Shown in pieces: positions 42,922 through 55,825 of a stretch of DNA of 59,706 bases (the first letter of the stretch is position 1; the number at the start of each line of letters is the position of its first letter). A program made the position numbers and the translations under genes. Origin of the DNA: Roridomyces roridus. Lineage: Eukaryota > Basidiomycota > Agaricomycetes > Agaricales > Mycenaceae. Under the pieces are notes generated by a model that worked only from the letters and a program-made list of their open reading frames with translations, was not told the DNA's origin and did no database searches. Location: positions 1-59,706 of the forward strand of contig JARKIF010000188.1 of assembly GCA_029378245.1 (NCBI GenBank), read 5' to 3'.

Positions 42922-43310
42922 GGCGAACTTGAACTTGAAGCTTGAAGACTCAGAAGACTCAGAAAGAGGTGAATGAGGGCTGCGGCCGCGCCTTTTGAGA
43001 GCTTTAGTTGTGCGGATGACGTCACAAATGAACGCGAACGAATGATCGGAATGTGATCACATTGAATGTCGGCCGCGAAGTGATGGTAAGATTCTATGGT
43101 CAACCACTTCCAACACAACCCTCCGTCGTCTCTACAGTACAACGGTTAGTATGCTCGCTTGTGGCGTGGGGGACAGTTGACACTCTTTTTACATCCTGTC
43201 TTCCCCTTACTAAGTACTTGTGCTTGGAAACTGAGAACTGTTGACGGGATTCTGGTACATATGTAGATTCTGCCAACAAGAGATAGCAAAAATGTCTATG
43301 CATGTACTAG
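42922..43310. other. Intergenic region with a tRNA-like fragment
   Basis: This is the promoter of the four-helix membrane gene and the 3' side of the PNS1 gene. The only structure I see is a tRNA-like stretch at about 43125-43195. I find no protein gene in it. Confidence 0.5.
43125..43195 (+). other. Degenerate tRNA-like sequence
   Basis: The D-arm and A-box AGTACAACGGTTAGTATG and an anticodon stem-loop CTCGC-TTGTGGC-GTGGG (reading GTG, as for His) are followed by a run of five T. There is no clear T-arm or B-box and the acceptor stem does not close. I read it as a tRNA relic, not a working gene. Confidence 0.3.
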
Positions 43311-45534
43311 CTACGCTACACCCTGAACTACGTCCGGATACGTTTGTGCAATCAACGCGAACAACGCTGGGGCACGAAGCGCCAGGATTTGCGGATCTTC
43401 GCCCAACCCGACAAAACTAGAAAAAAATCAGCAAAAGCAAAAGGAGAGTCGCGGGCACGTACATCGTCGACACACCCGCTTCGATGGCGGACGACAGAGT
43501 CAATGAGCATTGCAGCCCAATCAAAAACGCAAACAGCACAACCGGCGCCGTATAGTTTCCATCGGCGTTGTAGGATGGCGCAGTGATGCGAAGGTAGAGA
43601 TACGCAAATAGTGAAGAGAGTAGGCCCACGGCGTACCCACCCCACATTAACGCTTCGAACTATTAGCATTTTCAGGGCTTCCAGTAACGCATGGCTTACT
43701 CATTCCCACGAGAGAATCGTTCACTATGGCCGAGACACCGCGGTCTTGCAGCAGTCGCCAAGTGTCCTTGGCAGCCGTAATATACGGTTTTCCGTAGAGG
43801 GCTGCAGCATATATTCAATAAAAGCACAAGGCAAACGAAATGTCAGCTCACCGATTTCAATGTACGCGTAACGGTTGAAATATTCGACCATCGACTCTAT
43901 GTACAGGTTAGGCAGTAGCAGCAACTTGAAGCAGAAAAACACACCAATTATCCCAACGAAACACGCAGCGCAGCATGCCAGACAGGCCTCGACAGCTATA
44001 GACAAAGTCAGTGAAGTCATGCAGGAAAAAGAGCACTCACGATGTCCGTCGGCATTCGCAGAGTTCTCCGCCGCACGAAGAATCATCTTGATCAACTCTA
44101 ACAGCGTCACAATCAGAGAACCAAAGGCGATCGAACCCAGCGACAAAGTCGAGGAGCGGCCAAAGGCAGATAGGGTCGGGTGCTTGGGCTTTGCGGTCGA
44201 TGAGTCGAGTAACAAGAAAGTTCGGGCAAAGCATACCATGTCACCCTCCCCGCGCGGTCCGAAATAGTACCAGCAGCCGTATGGCCCACCAGCCAGAGTG
44301 GCGAGGGCAACATTTCCAACGACTTGTGATGTCCAGAGGAACGAAAAGACTTCGAAGAATATCAGCCCAGCGACCTACGCGGCAGTTAGCATTGAAATAA
44401 GATGAAAAAGAGCTGAATTTTACCTTTCCTGAAGAGCAGGACGTTGTTTCGCAGGCTGGAACAGAATGAATACTTGCAGCTGGCATACAAATGAATACGA
44501 ACAGGGATTTCCTGGCGTCCACTTGGTGTATGTGGCAATTGCAGTGAAAGTGAACCACCTGTCGTAAAATGAGAGGATTGCCGTGGAATATAATAAAGAC
44601 GGACACAGCCAAGAGTGCTTGGAAGATGAGCGCGCTGAATGCCACCACATAGACCGAGATGTGGTGCTTGCTAACATCCATCACAACCTGAAGCAGTAAA
44701 GCAGCTAATGGTATGCGCGACTTGAAGCCAAAATATGAAAGGATGGACAGAAGCGCTATAACGGTGAATCTGAAAATTTCAGTTTGATTCCAACATCAAA
44801 TTGCTGGGAATCAAACATTATGGCTCCAGAGTAGTATTTCGTAATCCAATAATACACTGAAACTGTTCAGTGGACGCGGAAATCACCAAGGACGTTAATA
44901 CCGCAAATGCCGCTGAAATGACAGATGAGATGGAATGCAGGCAAACAACGAATAACTCAACATGTTGAGCGCAATCGACAAGAGGAGGGTTATATGCATG
45001 ATGACTAGGGACGTGAGCTTCCAGATAAAAACAAACGTAACGAGCAGTACTTTTGGTGAAGGCACGGACGAGCTGCCGCCAAGATCAGTGCCAAGAATAG
45101 GGACGAGTTGGAAGCACGGACCATGAGGTAGACAGCAGACAACAAGAGCGCTGCAGCAGTAACCAACAGAAGCAGGTAGACCGTGCTGCGGTTCAAGGAG
45201 ACGTGTGTCCCGGTCGAGTCCTTGCCCAGTCCACCACCGAGGCCACTGTCTTTGACCCAAGAAGATATGACTATTCCTGATAGTGCACCGAAGGCAGCTA
45301 GCTATTTCTTTTTTTTGGTTTTGAACTAGGCGAAGGCGGAGGGAGGCGTACTTGGAGACAGAAAAGTATCAGAAAGATTGGATCGTTGACTCTCTTCTTC
45401 GGTCTGAACCTGTCATTTTCATAAGGGGACTTTGTGTCCGAGTAGAATGGCTCGGAGGGCGGAGCGTATTGCTGATACTGGGGCGCGTAGGGCTCGGTAG
45501 GCGGAAGATAGGGTCCAGGTGGATAGTTGGACAT
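43311..45534 (-). CDS. PNS1: PNS1 / SLC44 choline-transporter-like protein
   Basis: A multi-pass membrane protein of the CTL/SLC44 family. The N-terminus is Pro/Tyr/Gln-rich (GPYLPPTEPYAPQYQQYAPP). VNDPIFLILFCLQ starts the first helix. RSTVYLLLLVTAAALLLSAV, TLSLGSIAFGSLIVTLLELI, CLACCAACFVGIIGVFFCFK and LLLLPNLYIESMVEYFNRYA are further conserved segments. YIEIGLYGKPYITAAKDTW follows, then GGYAVGLLSSLFAYLYLRI and VVLFAFLIGLQCSLTLSSAI. The end, IEAGVSTMYVALGEDPQIL with a tail closing in YPDVVQGVA, is conserved. The substrate in fungi is unsettled. The chain has many short introns and a clean reading frame. Confidence 0.88.
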
Positions 45535-45690
45535 GGCCGTATTTGCAAGAAGAATGTTGTTACAGCCATGGCGCGCTTTGTTTACGTACATCAACGGCTC
45601 AGGGGCACTCGGTTACTCCGGGCGCTACAAATAATCCTTCAAGTATGCTAAGTAACAAGTACATTGCTGATTTATTATTACAAGTACACC

Positions 45691-46924
45691 CTAAGCGCTG
45701 GGGGAAGAAGATGCCTTCTTGAACCGGACGACGAGGACGGTTATATTGTCCGACGTATGATTTGCGATCGCGTCTCTTAGTAGCGTTTGACTGGCAACTT
45801 GAGCATCCTCGGTTTCACGTATCAGGTCGACGGCGGCTTGGTCGCTCGTCACATCCCAGAGCTGTGCAAGCAATGAGTGCTATAACAGGAAGTAATGGCA
45901 ACAACATACCCCGTCGCATGCCAAAATTAGGAATTCATCCTCGTCGCAGAGCTCCGTTTCTGTAGTGTATGGAGCACCAACGACAAACTCTTTCATCGAA
46001 GAGTCCCCGAGACTCCGCGTGACGGCCAAGACGCCGTTGACGCGCCCACTCATCACAAATCCGCCGGCATCAATTATGCGCTTGGCTTCCTGCTTGTCCG
46101 AGCCCTTGTGGTCATACGTCAAACGGACTGCCCTGCCTGCACGACAGAGAACACCTCTCGCATCCCCCGCGTTGGCGCAGTACAATACGCGTCTAGCTGT
46201 GGACGGGGGTACAACCGCAGTGACGCCTTCCGCGGATGATTTCACCGAAAGCGGGGACTGGGAGCGAGAGGTCTTGGGGGAACTGGAGCCGCTAAGACTC
46301 TTGAGCGCATTGCGTAGACGGCCCCCCGTGAGGGATCTCTTCTTCTTCTTGGGGCTGCTGACTTCTTCGCCAGAATGAAGACTCTCGACACTGTCGACGC
46401 TGACATCGTCCGCGTCTTGTGAGGGCGGAAGGAAGGATTGGTGGCCGTCTTGGTCCTCGATACGAAGGAAGGCCGTCACTGCAGTACATCCGGAATGAAT
46501 CTTGCCGGCAGATTCCTCGCACATGCGAGATAGACTCTCATCTACATCATGGAATGTCTGGTTGAGGACATCTGGAATGGGCATCGCTAGCCGCTTCATG
46601 GAGGACAGAAGATACTAGAGAGGTGTCAGTGATTGCATAGCTAGGTAGATGGACGCATACTTGATGGAAATGAGCTCCACACCACTCGGCGGCATGCTTA
46701 CCAGCATGGCCATCGAAGACGGCGAAGAAGCCCTGGCCACGGACACCAGCAAAGTCGACAACAAACGAGTGCGCATCCTCCATAGTTCTGCGGGTGCCCT
46801 TGTCCTCGGAGACGCCCACTTGGAAGGCTGTATTCTTGATGGCATGTCTGTTGAGAACGCCGTAGGTATCGACCTCGGCGGTGGTGATAGACTGGGAGCG
46901 TGCGTTGAGGTTGTCTGAGAACAT
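45691..46924 (-). CDS. PP2C-type protein phosphatase
   Basis: A metal-dependent Ser/Thr phosphatase of the PPM family, similar to yeast Ptc1, which damps MAP-kinase signalling. The protein starts MFSDNLNARSQS. Metal and phosphate ligands are in GTRRTMEDAHSFVVDF, FFAVFDGHAGKHAAEWCG, VLYCANAGDARGVLCR, LAVTRSLGDSSMKEFV, FLILACDGLWDVTSD and SDNITVLVVRF. A Ser/Lys-rich insert of about 80 residues (EEVSSPKKKKRSLTGG) lies before the CANAGDAR motif and is unusual. The gene diverges from the eIF5-mimic gene, 175 bp away. Confidence 0.93.
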
Positions 46925-47099
46925 AGTAGTGGAGGACAAAAGAGGTGTTGTGGTCGCTTAAATATGGAGACTGGCAAAGGCCAAAGCGTGCATGTAATTG
47001 TCTGGGTCAAGATTGATTGGTGAGTTCGTCTTGTGGTCATCGATCACTCCCTTCCTTCTGCCCACCTTCCTTCTCCCACCTTCCTTCTGCCCACAGTGC

Positions 47100-48651
47100 A
47101 TGTCTACGACTTCCGCCGCAAAGCCCTCGCTTCAAGGCGTACGAATCAAGGCACGCAAGGGCGCAGTCAAGGCACACGCAAAGCACGAACCCACCGGTTT
47201 GTCTCTGCCAAGAAAATTCGGCCAATCTTGCTCACTTTGCCCCAGTCTTCAGAGATCAGCTTTACAAGCACCTCGAAACGGTTCAGGAAGACGATTTCGA
47301 CTCATTCGCAACAAAGCTAGTCCAGGCGGGATCCACCCTCGAGTTCCTTAAATATGCAGACGCCTTGTTCGAGATCGTGCTGGTTGGCGGTCTCCTCCAG
47401 CCAGGAGGCAGCTACGTCGATGACGGCGCCCCAGTCTCGCCGTTCACCATCTTCAATGCCAAGGATCCGGTTCAGGTGGAGGACTTGAAAAAGTACATCG
47501 AGGTTCTCAACAAGCTTATTAGAAGGTGCGTGGTCTGCATACTCGGTCGTCTGTCTACCTCATCTTTTTTTCTCCCAGATACAAGTATCTCCAGAGGCCC
47601 CTCGAAGAGTCCGCCCTTCCGGGCCTTCTCCAATATATCCACCGCTGGTCTGCTGTCCAGAAGGACAAACTCGCCCTCGCAACAGGCCTGCTCATTGCCC
47701 AGGGCCTCGCCAACGCATCGTGCCTGCAGAGTCTGACCAAGGACCACTTGATCAAAGACAGTGCGTCGTTTCAAAGATTGTTCACCACCGTCGCTCATGT
47801 TAGTTAGATGTATCGCTCACGGTCGTCACCCTCATCTTCCGTGCCTACCTAAGCGAGCAGTCGATGGACCATCTCGCGGGAACCTTGAAACGCGCCGGCA
47901 TCAGGGATCTCCTTCTCTTCTTCCCCACCAACAAGCGCACTGCCAAGGACCTCGAGGACCACTTCAAGAAGGAAAACCTTGGGCCGGTGGCCGAGTGGTG
48001 GCTCAAGAAGCAGTATGCTGCAGTCAAGGACAGCATCGTAAGGGATCTGAAGGACCTCTGCGAGCGGGAAGAGCCTCCCGAACAGGTGCGTCTCTCCAAA
48101 TTTCCCTGACAACGTTTAATTTGCGGCAGATTGTCGAGGCCATCAAAACGCGACAGGAAGAATCGCCGATTCCAGAATCGGAACTCATCCAGTGTATCTG
48201 GCAGGGTCTGATGGCCTCTGTCGACTGGAGTGCGCGGCCTGATCAGATCGAGGGTCTCGCTCTCCGCGAAGTTGGCGTGCGTCGCATCTTGCCTTTTCTC
48301 TCAGCACACTCACCCTCGGCGCAGAAATATACCTCCGTCCTCCAACCGTTCTGCAATGGTGCCAAGACCGAAGTTACCCTCATCAATGTCGTTCAAGTGT
48401 ATTGTTATGAAGACACGCGCATCATCAAGGCGTTTCCCCAGATTCTCAAAGTTCTGTACAATAAGGACTGTATTTCAGACCAAGCCATCATATATTGGCA
48501 CCAGAAGGGCTCTAGACCGCAGGGTAGGCAGCATTTCTTGAAGAGCACCGAGGCACTTGTCAAAGTCAGTACCATCCATTCCACCTCAATCACCCTCTCA
48601 TCCCTTGCACAGTTTCTCCAGGAGGATGACGATAGTGAGGAAGAGGATTAG
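47100..48651 (+). CDS. eIF5-mimic protein (BZW1/2, 5MP family)
   Basis: A translation regulator that competes with eIF5 for eIF2 and tunes start-codon choice. The N-terminus reads KPSLQGVRIKARKGAVKAHA. Then VFRDQLYKHLETV, LVQAGSTLEFLKYADALFE, YVDDGAPVSPFTIF and DLKKYIEVLNKLIRRYKYL follow. VVTLIFRAYLSEQSMDHLAG, LLLFFPTNKRTAKDLEDHFK and LGPVAEWWLKKQYAAVKDSI come next. The C-terminal W2 domain reads DWSARPDQIEGLALREV, TLINVVQVYCYEDTRIIKAF and IIYWHQKGSRPQGRQHFLKS, ending in an acidic DDDSEEED, as in eIF5 and 5MP proteins. Confidence 0.92.
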
Positions 48652-48763
48652 ATAGATTCGTAAAAATGTATTTTTTCCGCGAAAAAAATTGGGACCACAG
48701 ACGAGATCCAAGAAAGCAAAATACGAGAAACAGCAATAATAGACAACATTTTTGTGAGTGTTT

Positions 48764-51481
48764 TCACCAAGCCTCCGGCATGGGCACCAAATCACCCGTC
48801 CAGCCATTAGCGCCAGCCATTTGAAGAAAGATGCCGTCGTGTCCGTTCGGGGGCAGTCCCAGGTCGGCCAAACTCTGCAAGGCGGATCAGGGCCATTCTA
48901 AAGCAGAGCAAGACGGAAACAAACCTGCTCCTGGAGCCAAACGGGAATGGCGGACGGGCTGAATGTGCCGCGGTCGCTCGGCCATTGGAATCCCAACTCC
49001 TCCATCGTAAACGGCGGAGGAGCAGCTGGATCAATGAATGATGGGGAAACGATGAGACGCCCATCGGCGAGAAGCGGAGGCGGGGGCATTGAGGGTACCG
49101 GAGTGCTGATACCGCTCGAAAGCCCGACTTTGCGCCGTAGATTGGCAAGCATGATGCGTAGCGTCAGTGCATACCGCTCAGCCGCGACATCACTGAGTAG
49201 TTGGGCAAGCTGCTCCACCTGCGCGGTGATGGCGCCCAAATCCAACTCGGCTGGGAAGAGGCTGGCCATTTTAAGTAGGAAGAGTCCAGAGAACGCGGCA
49301 GTGACAAGGCTGTCGTGCACCGCATACCGGAGAGCAGCGCTACAGATCCAATGAGTAAACACGCCGCTACAAAAATGAAGCACATACCGGTATTCCGTTG
49401 ACGTCAAGAATATAGACAGGCAGTTGAAGGCTGCGTCCTTGGCCTGGAAGGCGAGCTCCCGCTGCTCAAACGGCATCTTGTCCCAGGCGACGCCCCGGAG
49501 AGCCACGCAGACGAGCCAAAGCTTGGCATAGTGTAATTCACCGGCAAGAATTTTTCGAAGAAGAGAATTTTCATCCATGCTTTGACCTAGACGGCAGTCA
49601 GAATCGTTGGGTGTATGTCTTTTATTATTTACGATGCAGTTCATCGCAATCGGTCCACCACTTGTCAAGCGCAATATTCGCACGGCGTATGAATGAAAGT
49701 GTATTGTGTCCAAACTCGCCGCGAACTGGCGCCAGTGTCTCGTAAATCTGAGCTGGAAAAACGTCAAAGGCTAAAAGGAGATGATGGGCATGATCGCACT
49801 CTTTTGTCCTATGAGCTCGACTTGAGAGATAAGCCGCACGTCGGTCGGAGAAGCCATAGGGTGAGTCAGCAAAAGCCGACAATGACGAATAGTGCTTTCG
49901 TCGCGCAGAACGATGGGGCGGCCGGTACCCAAGCTCATTCTAAAGACCCGGTCGGTGAGATAGACGGATAAATTATAAGGAACATACTGATGGTCAAACC
50001 AATACAGACAGAGCCAGATACGGGCAGAGGTGACTGAAAACAGTATATCAGCTGACGGAATCGCTTCCAGTGGAGTAGATACCGAGATCTCTTTCTTCCA
50101 CTTCCGTACGCTGCCTGCTATCGTCGGCCAGCTTCTCGAGGGCGCGATGGAGACCGAGATCCAGAGCCATACGCATGGCGTGGCCACTGGGCAGCCACCC
50201 GTTGGTGCTCCAAGCGGCCAGGAGTAGCATGCCTGAACGGACGGAATCAATTCAAGTCGGAGAAATGTGTTCTGGGGAAGCACCTTGTACGGCTTCTTTC
50301 CGTACAACCGGCCCAAATAGTGAGCTACGGGCGATTCCTTGTGCCTCTTCTAGACATTTATAAAAGGTAGGACTGAGAGGCCCATTGCCACTTCTTATTT
50401 TTCCAGCAACAGCAAGAATCGCGTCAAATGTCCACGGACTGCGTTCCATGAGGCTCTCATATGTGTCGTATCTGGATGCAAGTTAGGCAGGCCAAATGAG
50501 AAAATAGAAATACTCAATCAGGGTGAAAAAGAGGGATGAAAAAATGTGCGCCTTGCGGAACGTCAGACCAAACTCTCAACGGAGGAAAGAGAGATTCTCA
50601 CCTGAGAAGAACAGGTTAAACAGCTCTCTGGCCTCCGAGTCTGAGACCAACCCTTTTTCTACGACATGGGGAAACGCATTGCGAGGGATAGGTTCGGCGG
50701 CACGCTTGCGTTTTTTGACCCTGGGAGTAGAAGTCGAGGGCACGGCTGCAGCCTCGGCAGCAGCATTGGCGAGACCCTGTAGAGCCTCGATGGGTGCATT
50801 GAGAGTGGAGCGAGGAAGCGTATCCTCCGACTCGTCGTCAGACGAAGGGGCGGTGCTGGGAACAATGCCGTAAGTCGCATATTTGTGCGGCGGCGGGGCA
50901 AAACCGGGAAGCGGGGGGAAGGGCCTGCGATCTGGAGGAGGGGCGGCATAGTCAGGGTGAGCGCTGCTCGATGCACTGGGCGCAGGCCGGGGCGGTGGTT
51001 GGGTCTGGGGCTGGACAACATTCAAAATGCGGTCCAGGGACGACTGGATGCCAATCATCTGGCTCTGCATGACGAGGTACTGGCCCTCGAGACGAGAGAG
51101 ACGGTCGAGGCCTGGGCCGTTGATGGCATTATTGGCGGCAGCAGGCTTCTTGTCTGGCTTTTCAAAGACGCAGAGGGTACCACTAAGCTGACAACGACGG
51201 CAAGGGGCCTGTGGCGGGCCGTGGGCCAGTGAGTCCCGGTATCTTGCCGAATCATTTGAATCTCACCTCTCCTTCGCAGCGGTTCTTGCCTTTACGACAA
51301 TTCGTACAAGCTCTGTATCCGGCCTTAGAACGAGAGAGCCTAACGCTGGAATTGCCCACCTTGCACCACGCTTCGGTATGTGCGCGCTTTGTGGGCTGTC
51401 TGCACCGTTGTCGTTGGTGCGACGGCGTTTTGCAGCGTTTTCTGAGCCGTTGGAGACCGAGGCAGTGGGGCTGAGGGACAT
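48764..51481 (-). CDS. Zn2Cys6 fungal transcription factor
   Basis: A fungal binuclear-cluster regulator. It starts MSLSPTASVSNGSENAAKRR. The zinc cluster is split by an intron, reading CTNCRKGKNRCEGE then APCRRCQLSGTLC (C-x2-C-x6-C-x5-C-x2-C-x6-C). A coiled linker (LDRLSRLEGQYLVMQSQMIG) suggests dimerisation. A long Pro/Ser region and a nuclear-type VKKRKRAAEP stretch follow. The middle homology region reads GWLPSGHAMRMALDLGLHRA, ARIWLCLYWFDHQMSLGTGR and ANIALDKWWTDCDELHRK. The target genes are unknown. The end is TGA at 48764-48766, convergent with the eIF5-mimic gene. Confidence 0.9.
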
Positions 51482-51674
51482 ATGGGCGACGGTGTTGTGG
51501 GTGCTAGCTGGAGGAGGCCAACTCCGTACGGCGCATTTGATTCGGCTCCCACGCCTGATACCGGCAAGCAAAGCAAAGCACGGGTGCATCCCAATTGGGA
51601 CATTCCATCAAACAGAATTCCAGGTTGTTTCCAGTCCACATGTAGCCCGGACTGTCGTGCTACTTGACAACCCC

Positions 51675-52587
51675 TCAACAAATATCTTCATACTCATCCT
51701 CCACCGAAAAGTGCTGGCGAATCTGCGACGTCTCCGCCCCATGTTGCCGCACAAAATGCGACAGTAGTATACCTGGAGACGAAGCATTAGCAAAACCCCG
51801 ATAAGACGCCGAGTACGGACTCCAATTATCTGTCCAGCGCACGGCCGCCTCCTTTGCCAACGTCCCAGCACGACGCGTTTCTTCCACCTTGACTGGATCG
51901 CATGCACCATACGCCCCGAGTTCGTTCAACAACGCTACATGCGCCTTCTTGAGCTCCGCCAACTTGCCAAGCAACTCGGTACGTTTTGGCTAAGGCAACC
52001 TTTGAGTACCGGCCGTTGAACAAAATAAAACAAACCCCGTCAACGCGTGCTTCAGTCTCCACCGCAATCTGCGCCTTAAGGTCCTTCTCGGCCGTCTGTT
52101 GCGTAGTCTGCGCATCCTTGACCTGCTTCAGCCGTCCCTGCATCTGAAAATCCCACAAGTCAAAACCAAAACGTGCCCAGGAGTATGGCGCATACAATCG
52201 CACCGCGCTGGGAAGGAAAACTCCAGAAAACTGTGGTCCCGTGTCTATTAGCCCACACCGTGTATCCAGTTTTGCCATATTCGCGTACAGTTAGATGACC
52301 CGATCTTGTCCCCCTGAACGAGCCCATCGTCGACCAACGACTGGAGAACCTAGTCCTCACGTAGATCAGTCTCTTTCCTAGTTGGCGTTACGAAAGATAA
52401 AACCTCTTTCACACTCTGCGAAACGATACCCTTGAGCTTGGGCCCGAGCTAAGAATTGTCGCGTGGGTACAATGGCCATTTATACGAGCAGCAGCAGATC
52501 GCACCTTCTCGAGTTCCTTGAGCTGATAGAAGTCTTTCTAGAATCCAAAAATGTTGCTGAGAAAACCCTCGTCGCGTTTATAGACAT
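51675..52587 (-). CDS. MND1: Meiotic recombination protein MND1
   Basis: MND1 forms a complex with HOP2 that helps DMC1/RAD51 in meiotic strand exchange. A winged-helix start reads FYQLKELEK, LGPKLKGIVSQSVKEV and LQSLVDDGLVQGDKIGSSN. FFWSFPS follows, then a coiled coil (RLKQVKDAQTTQQTAEKD, KLAELKKAHVALLNELGAY). The end reads DPVKVEETRRAGTLAKEAAV, RWTDN and QIRQHFSVEDEYEDI, very typical of MND1. One base is missing in a GG run near 52545, which breaks KDFYQLKELEK from the ATG at 52587 (MSINATRVFSATFLDSR). The presence of MND1 shows that a meiotic gene set is kept. Confidence 0.85.
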
Positions 52588-52920
52588 ACACTCTCATGGA
52601 AGATCTCTGCAAAAGCTTAGAGGATATAAGGAGAGAAGACGCGTCGTACCAAGCAATTTGACGCGTTTTTCTTCCAAGGAAAGACCGCGAGGTGCCTGTG
52701 CGAAAGTCTCAGCCAGCTTGTTCGCGTAACTGGGGCTGGTGTACCATAGTAGAGAAGAGGTTCGGTCAAAGCGGGGTAAGTGATCGACGGATCGCCCCGC
52801 ATTCCTGGGGTTCGGCTGCCTCGGCTCAAAATTTTCTCAAATAGGAAATTGACATTGCAAGAAAGATTACGTAGAATGAGAGTGTGATCCGTCCACAGAA
52901 AAATGCGAATAATAAAACAG
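52588..52920. other. Intergenic region upstream of MND1
   Basis: I see no gene. It should hold the promoter of MND1 and the 3' end of the large conserved fungal gene. Short open frames here carry no recognisable motif. Confidence 0.5.
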
Positions 52921-55825
52921 CTACCTAAGGTCAAACTGCTGCTCGTTTGACGGATACCGATACGCAACAAACTCAGAGTCCTGCGTCACCAGTTCCTCCA
53001 ACGCCTTGCGCGAAGTAACTGACATCCGCGAGGGCCCACCCATACTGAACGCACTATGTCTTGACGTCGACGTAGTCGCATACCCGCCGTTCCCCAAATC
53101 CTCCGCCTCCGATCCAGATCGGCGCATCGTGGGGAACTGCTGCAACCCCTCCACCGCTGTGTTCTCGGGCATATTCTTCGACTTCTTCCCACCGAGGAGT
53201 GAAGAAGGCCAGAATCGACTCCGTCGTTTGCCCCCACCCAACGATGGCACAGTCGAGTTCCGCGCCGGCGTCGAATATTCCTGGACATTGTCAAGGCGTC
53301 CAAGTGAGCGCCTTGACAGCCCGTATTCATCATACCGCGCGCCAAACGGTCGTCGCTGATCAAATACCACGGGCTGCGTGACTGGCGCAGTCTGTATACC
53401 CAACGCGGGACGCGAAGCCAGCCCGTTGAAGGACTGTCGTCGCACTTCGGAAGTCCGGAAAGGTGCTTGAGGAGGAGCAAAGCCAGCCACTTGCCCGGGG
53501 GAGGCCGGGCTGTTGAACGACATGACAGTGCGTGGCCTTGCGTCAGCGGGAGGTCGCGCAAATGCTTCTGAGGGAAGAGGTGGAAGCGACTTGTCTCGGA
53601 AAGACATCACGCTCTGCGGTCGTGGGGCCGTAGCCGTACTGCGTGGAATGATATTCGAAAGCGAAGACAAGGAAGGGGGTGTTTGCGACGCCCGTCGCAT
53701 ATCAGGCTCGGAGGTCATCGGATGGACATTCCGCATGCCTTGGTTTTTACCGATGGTATCATCCGAGGGATCCTCGTCATTGAAATCCCGATGCTCGACA
53801 ATGTCTATATCGGGTCCGCGTGAGGAGGCTGGTGATGGCAAAATGCTCGACGGAGCAGTTGGCGGTGACATACCCGGCGACGACAATCCCGGCCTCGGCG
53901 AGATTAAAGACGGCAAGGATGGTGTCGACGCATGCCGACCACCTTCACCTGCCCGACCACGATTCACCAGATATGATAGAGGCGGAGGCGGAGCGAGTGG
54001 GCCATCGTCCTCCGGCTTCTCATAAGATTGAGAAGCTTCTCGGCTGCCAGAGTCCTGTTTGGACGAGCCAGTGACCATGCTCCAGATTTTAGCAAAGCCT
54101 TTTTTCTTCTTCTTGGTCTTGTCCTGAACAAACTCGTCGGTCTGAGGGTCTTGGTCCATGGTATGCCATAGCTGGCTTCGACGCCCAGTGCCAAGATCAA
54201 CCGGCGAAGTTACTCGTGGGCCGTACGCTTCGTTCTGAAGGGCAACACTATCGAAAGGTCAGTTCTATTCTCTCGCGGTCCCAGAAGCACTTACTGCATA
54301 TCCATCATGCTTCCGGATACTCCCGACGGCGCCAGGCTGTCCTGACTTCTCCACCCAGCGCTCAAATTCTTCATGCCAAAGAAACGAGTACGCCGCGGGG
54401 ATGAAGAACCCAGGCTATGAATGTCGGAGAACGAGGCTTGAGAGTAAGCCCGAGGTAGCTCCGCCCTGTCGAGAGGGGCTGTTAGAACACTTGTCGGACG
54501 CGCCGAACTGGCTTGAGAGTATCGAGAGTATGGCTTCAAGCCCACTCCGCTATCGGGGTTGAAGCTCTGGTTGGATATGATGGAGTTGACATCAACGACC
54601 GAACTTCGTGATGATTTTCGGGCACGCTTCTCCTCCTTGCGTCTTCGTTCGCGCGCTTCCCTCTCTTCTTTGCGAACATCGACGTGCTCTACAATCATTC
54701 CGTTCTCCAAAAGAGTGACTTCTCGGGAATGAGACCGAGGGTGAGTGGGAGACTTGATGCGGACGCCGCCAGAGTCGTCGACGGGTGCAGCACTGTTGTT
54801 ACCGACGTCGTAAGCGGAGCGCCGGAGCTGCGAATAAGTATCTCGCATGCGGTTGTCGAGCTGTTTGGCTTCTTGCATCGCTTGGGCGCGGGCAAGCGCC
54901 TCTGCTTCCAGCAACTTGCGTTGAGACTTGATGTAAATACTGATTGTCTGCGCCCTTGCGGCGGGTTCTCTCGGATTCTATTGAAACATGTGAGAGGGAA
55001 ATGATAAAGGACGCGTAGACGCACCACACTCAACCAAATTTTGAGATTTTGTTCCGTCAAGAACCCGCCGCGGGCTCGTGGGCGACTCGAATCATCAGAC
55101 ACGAGGCCGCTGGCCTCGTCTTCGAGCTCACGGCGCATCAAGTCATCAAACATGCCATCGCTTTCCCGCTCCCAAACACCCGGCGACGTGACATCCACGT
55201 CTATCATGTCCTGGTCTCGCATCGCACATTCGACACAGACCTCCTCTTGCGGAGGAGTGGACAGGGCAACGGCGTTGGCAGCGGGGGCCGGGGTAATATA
55301 CGTCGGTTGCTGAGCGTAAACACGGGGGTTGGGCGATACAGGAGGACTGTACCCGGGGGAGGCGGATAGCGGCATTATTGGGGGCACAAAATTAGGTGAA
55401 GTCGACTTGCTGGAACTGCCAACTGCAGGGTGACGGGGAGCAGAGGGAAGCATCGAAACGGGGGGTTCTTGAGACGGTGATTGTCGGAGGACCAGCCTGG
55501 CCGGATCCTGCGACGATTCACGGGCAGTTGCTGGTCTCTCTGCCGATGCGCGCGACGGGGCACGTTGTGGGGAAGTGGTATCTTCCAGGCTGTAGCGCTC
55601 GACTACGCGACGGACAGCAGTGCCAGACGGTAGTGCATATGACACGGACTGGCCAGACCTGGAAGATTGTGCGTCTGGCGAAGCGTCAAAGCTCCTGGAT
55701 GATTCGGGAAGGGCCATTGAAGTTGTCCTGGGTGAGGGGTATCGGGAGTCGGCAAAGTCAACGAGGGTACGGTGGAATGGAGCCACCCCGGCGTCAGGCC
55801 GTGGAGGCAACAGCGCAGCGGCCAT
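52921..55825 (-). CDS. Large conserved fungal protein, unknown function
   Basis: A protein of about 950 residues, mostly disordered and Ser/Pro-rich, with one strongly conserved core. The core reads EVCVECAMRDQDMIDVDVTS, PGVWERESDGMFDDLMRREL and LTEQNLKIWLSV, then NPREPAARAQTISIYIKSQR and LLEAEALARAQAMQEAKQLD, continuing NRMRDTYSQLRRSAYDVG. This core is, as far as I recall, shared across fungi without a fixed name. A basic coiled stretch (EEREARERRRKEEKRARK) and low-complexity regions follow. The last exon holds TKKKKKGFAKIWSMVTGSSK and ends SEFVAYRYPSNEQQFDLR. The CVEC motif could bind a metal. The function is unknown. Confidence 0.8.
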
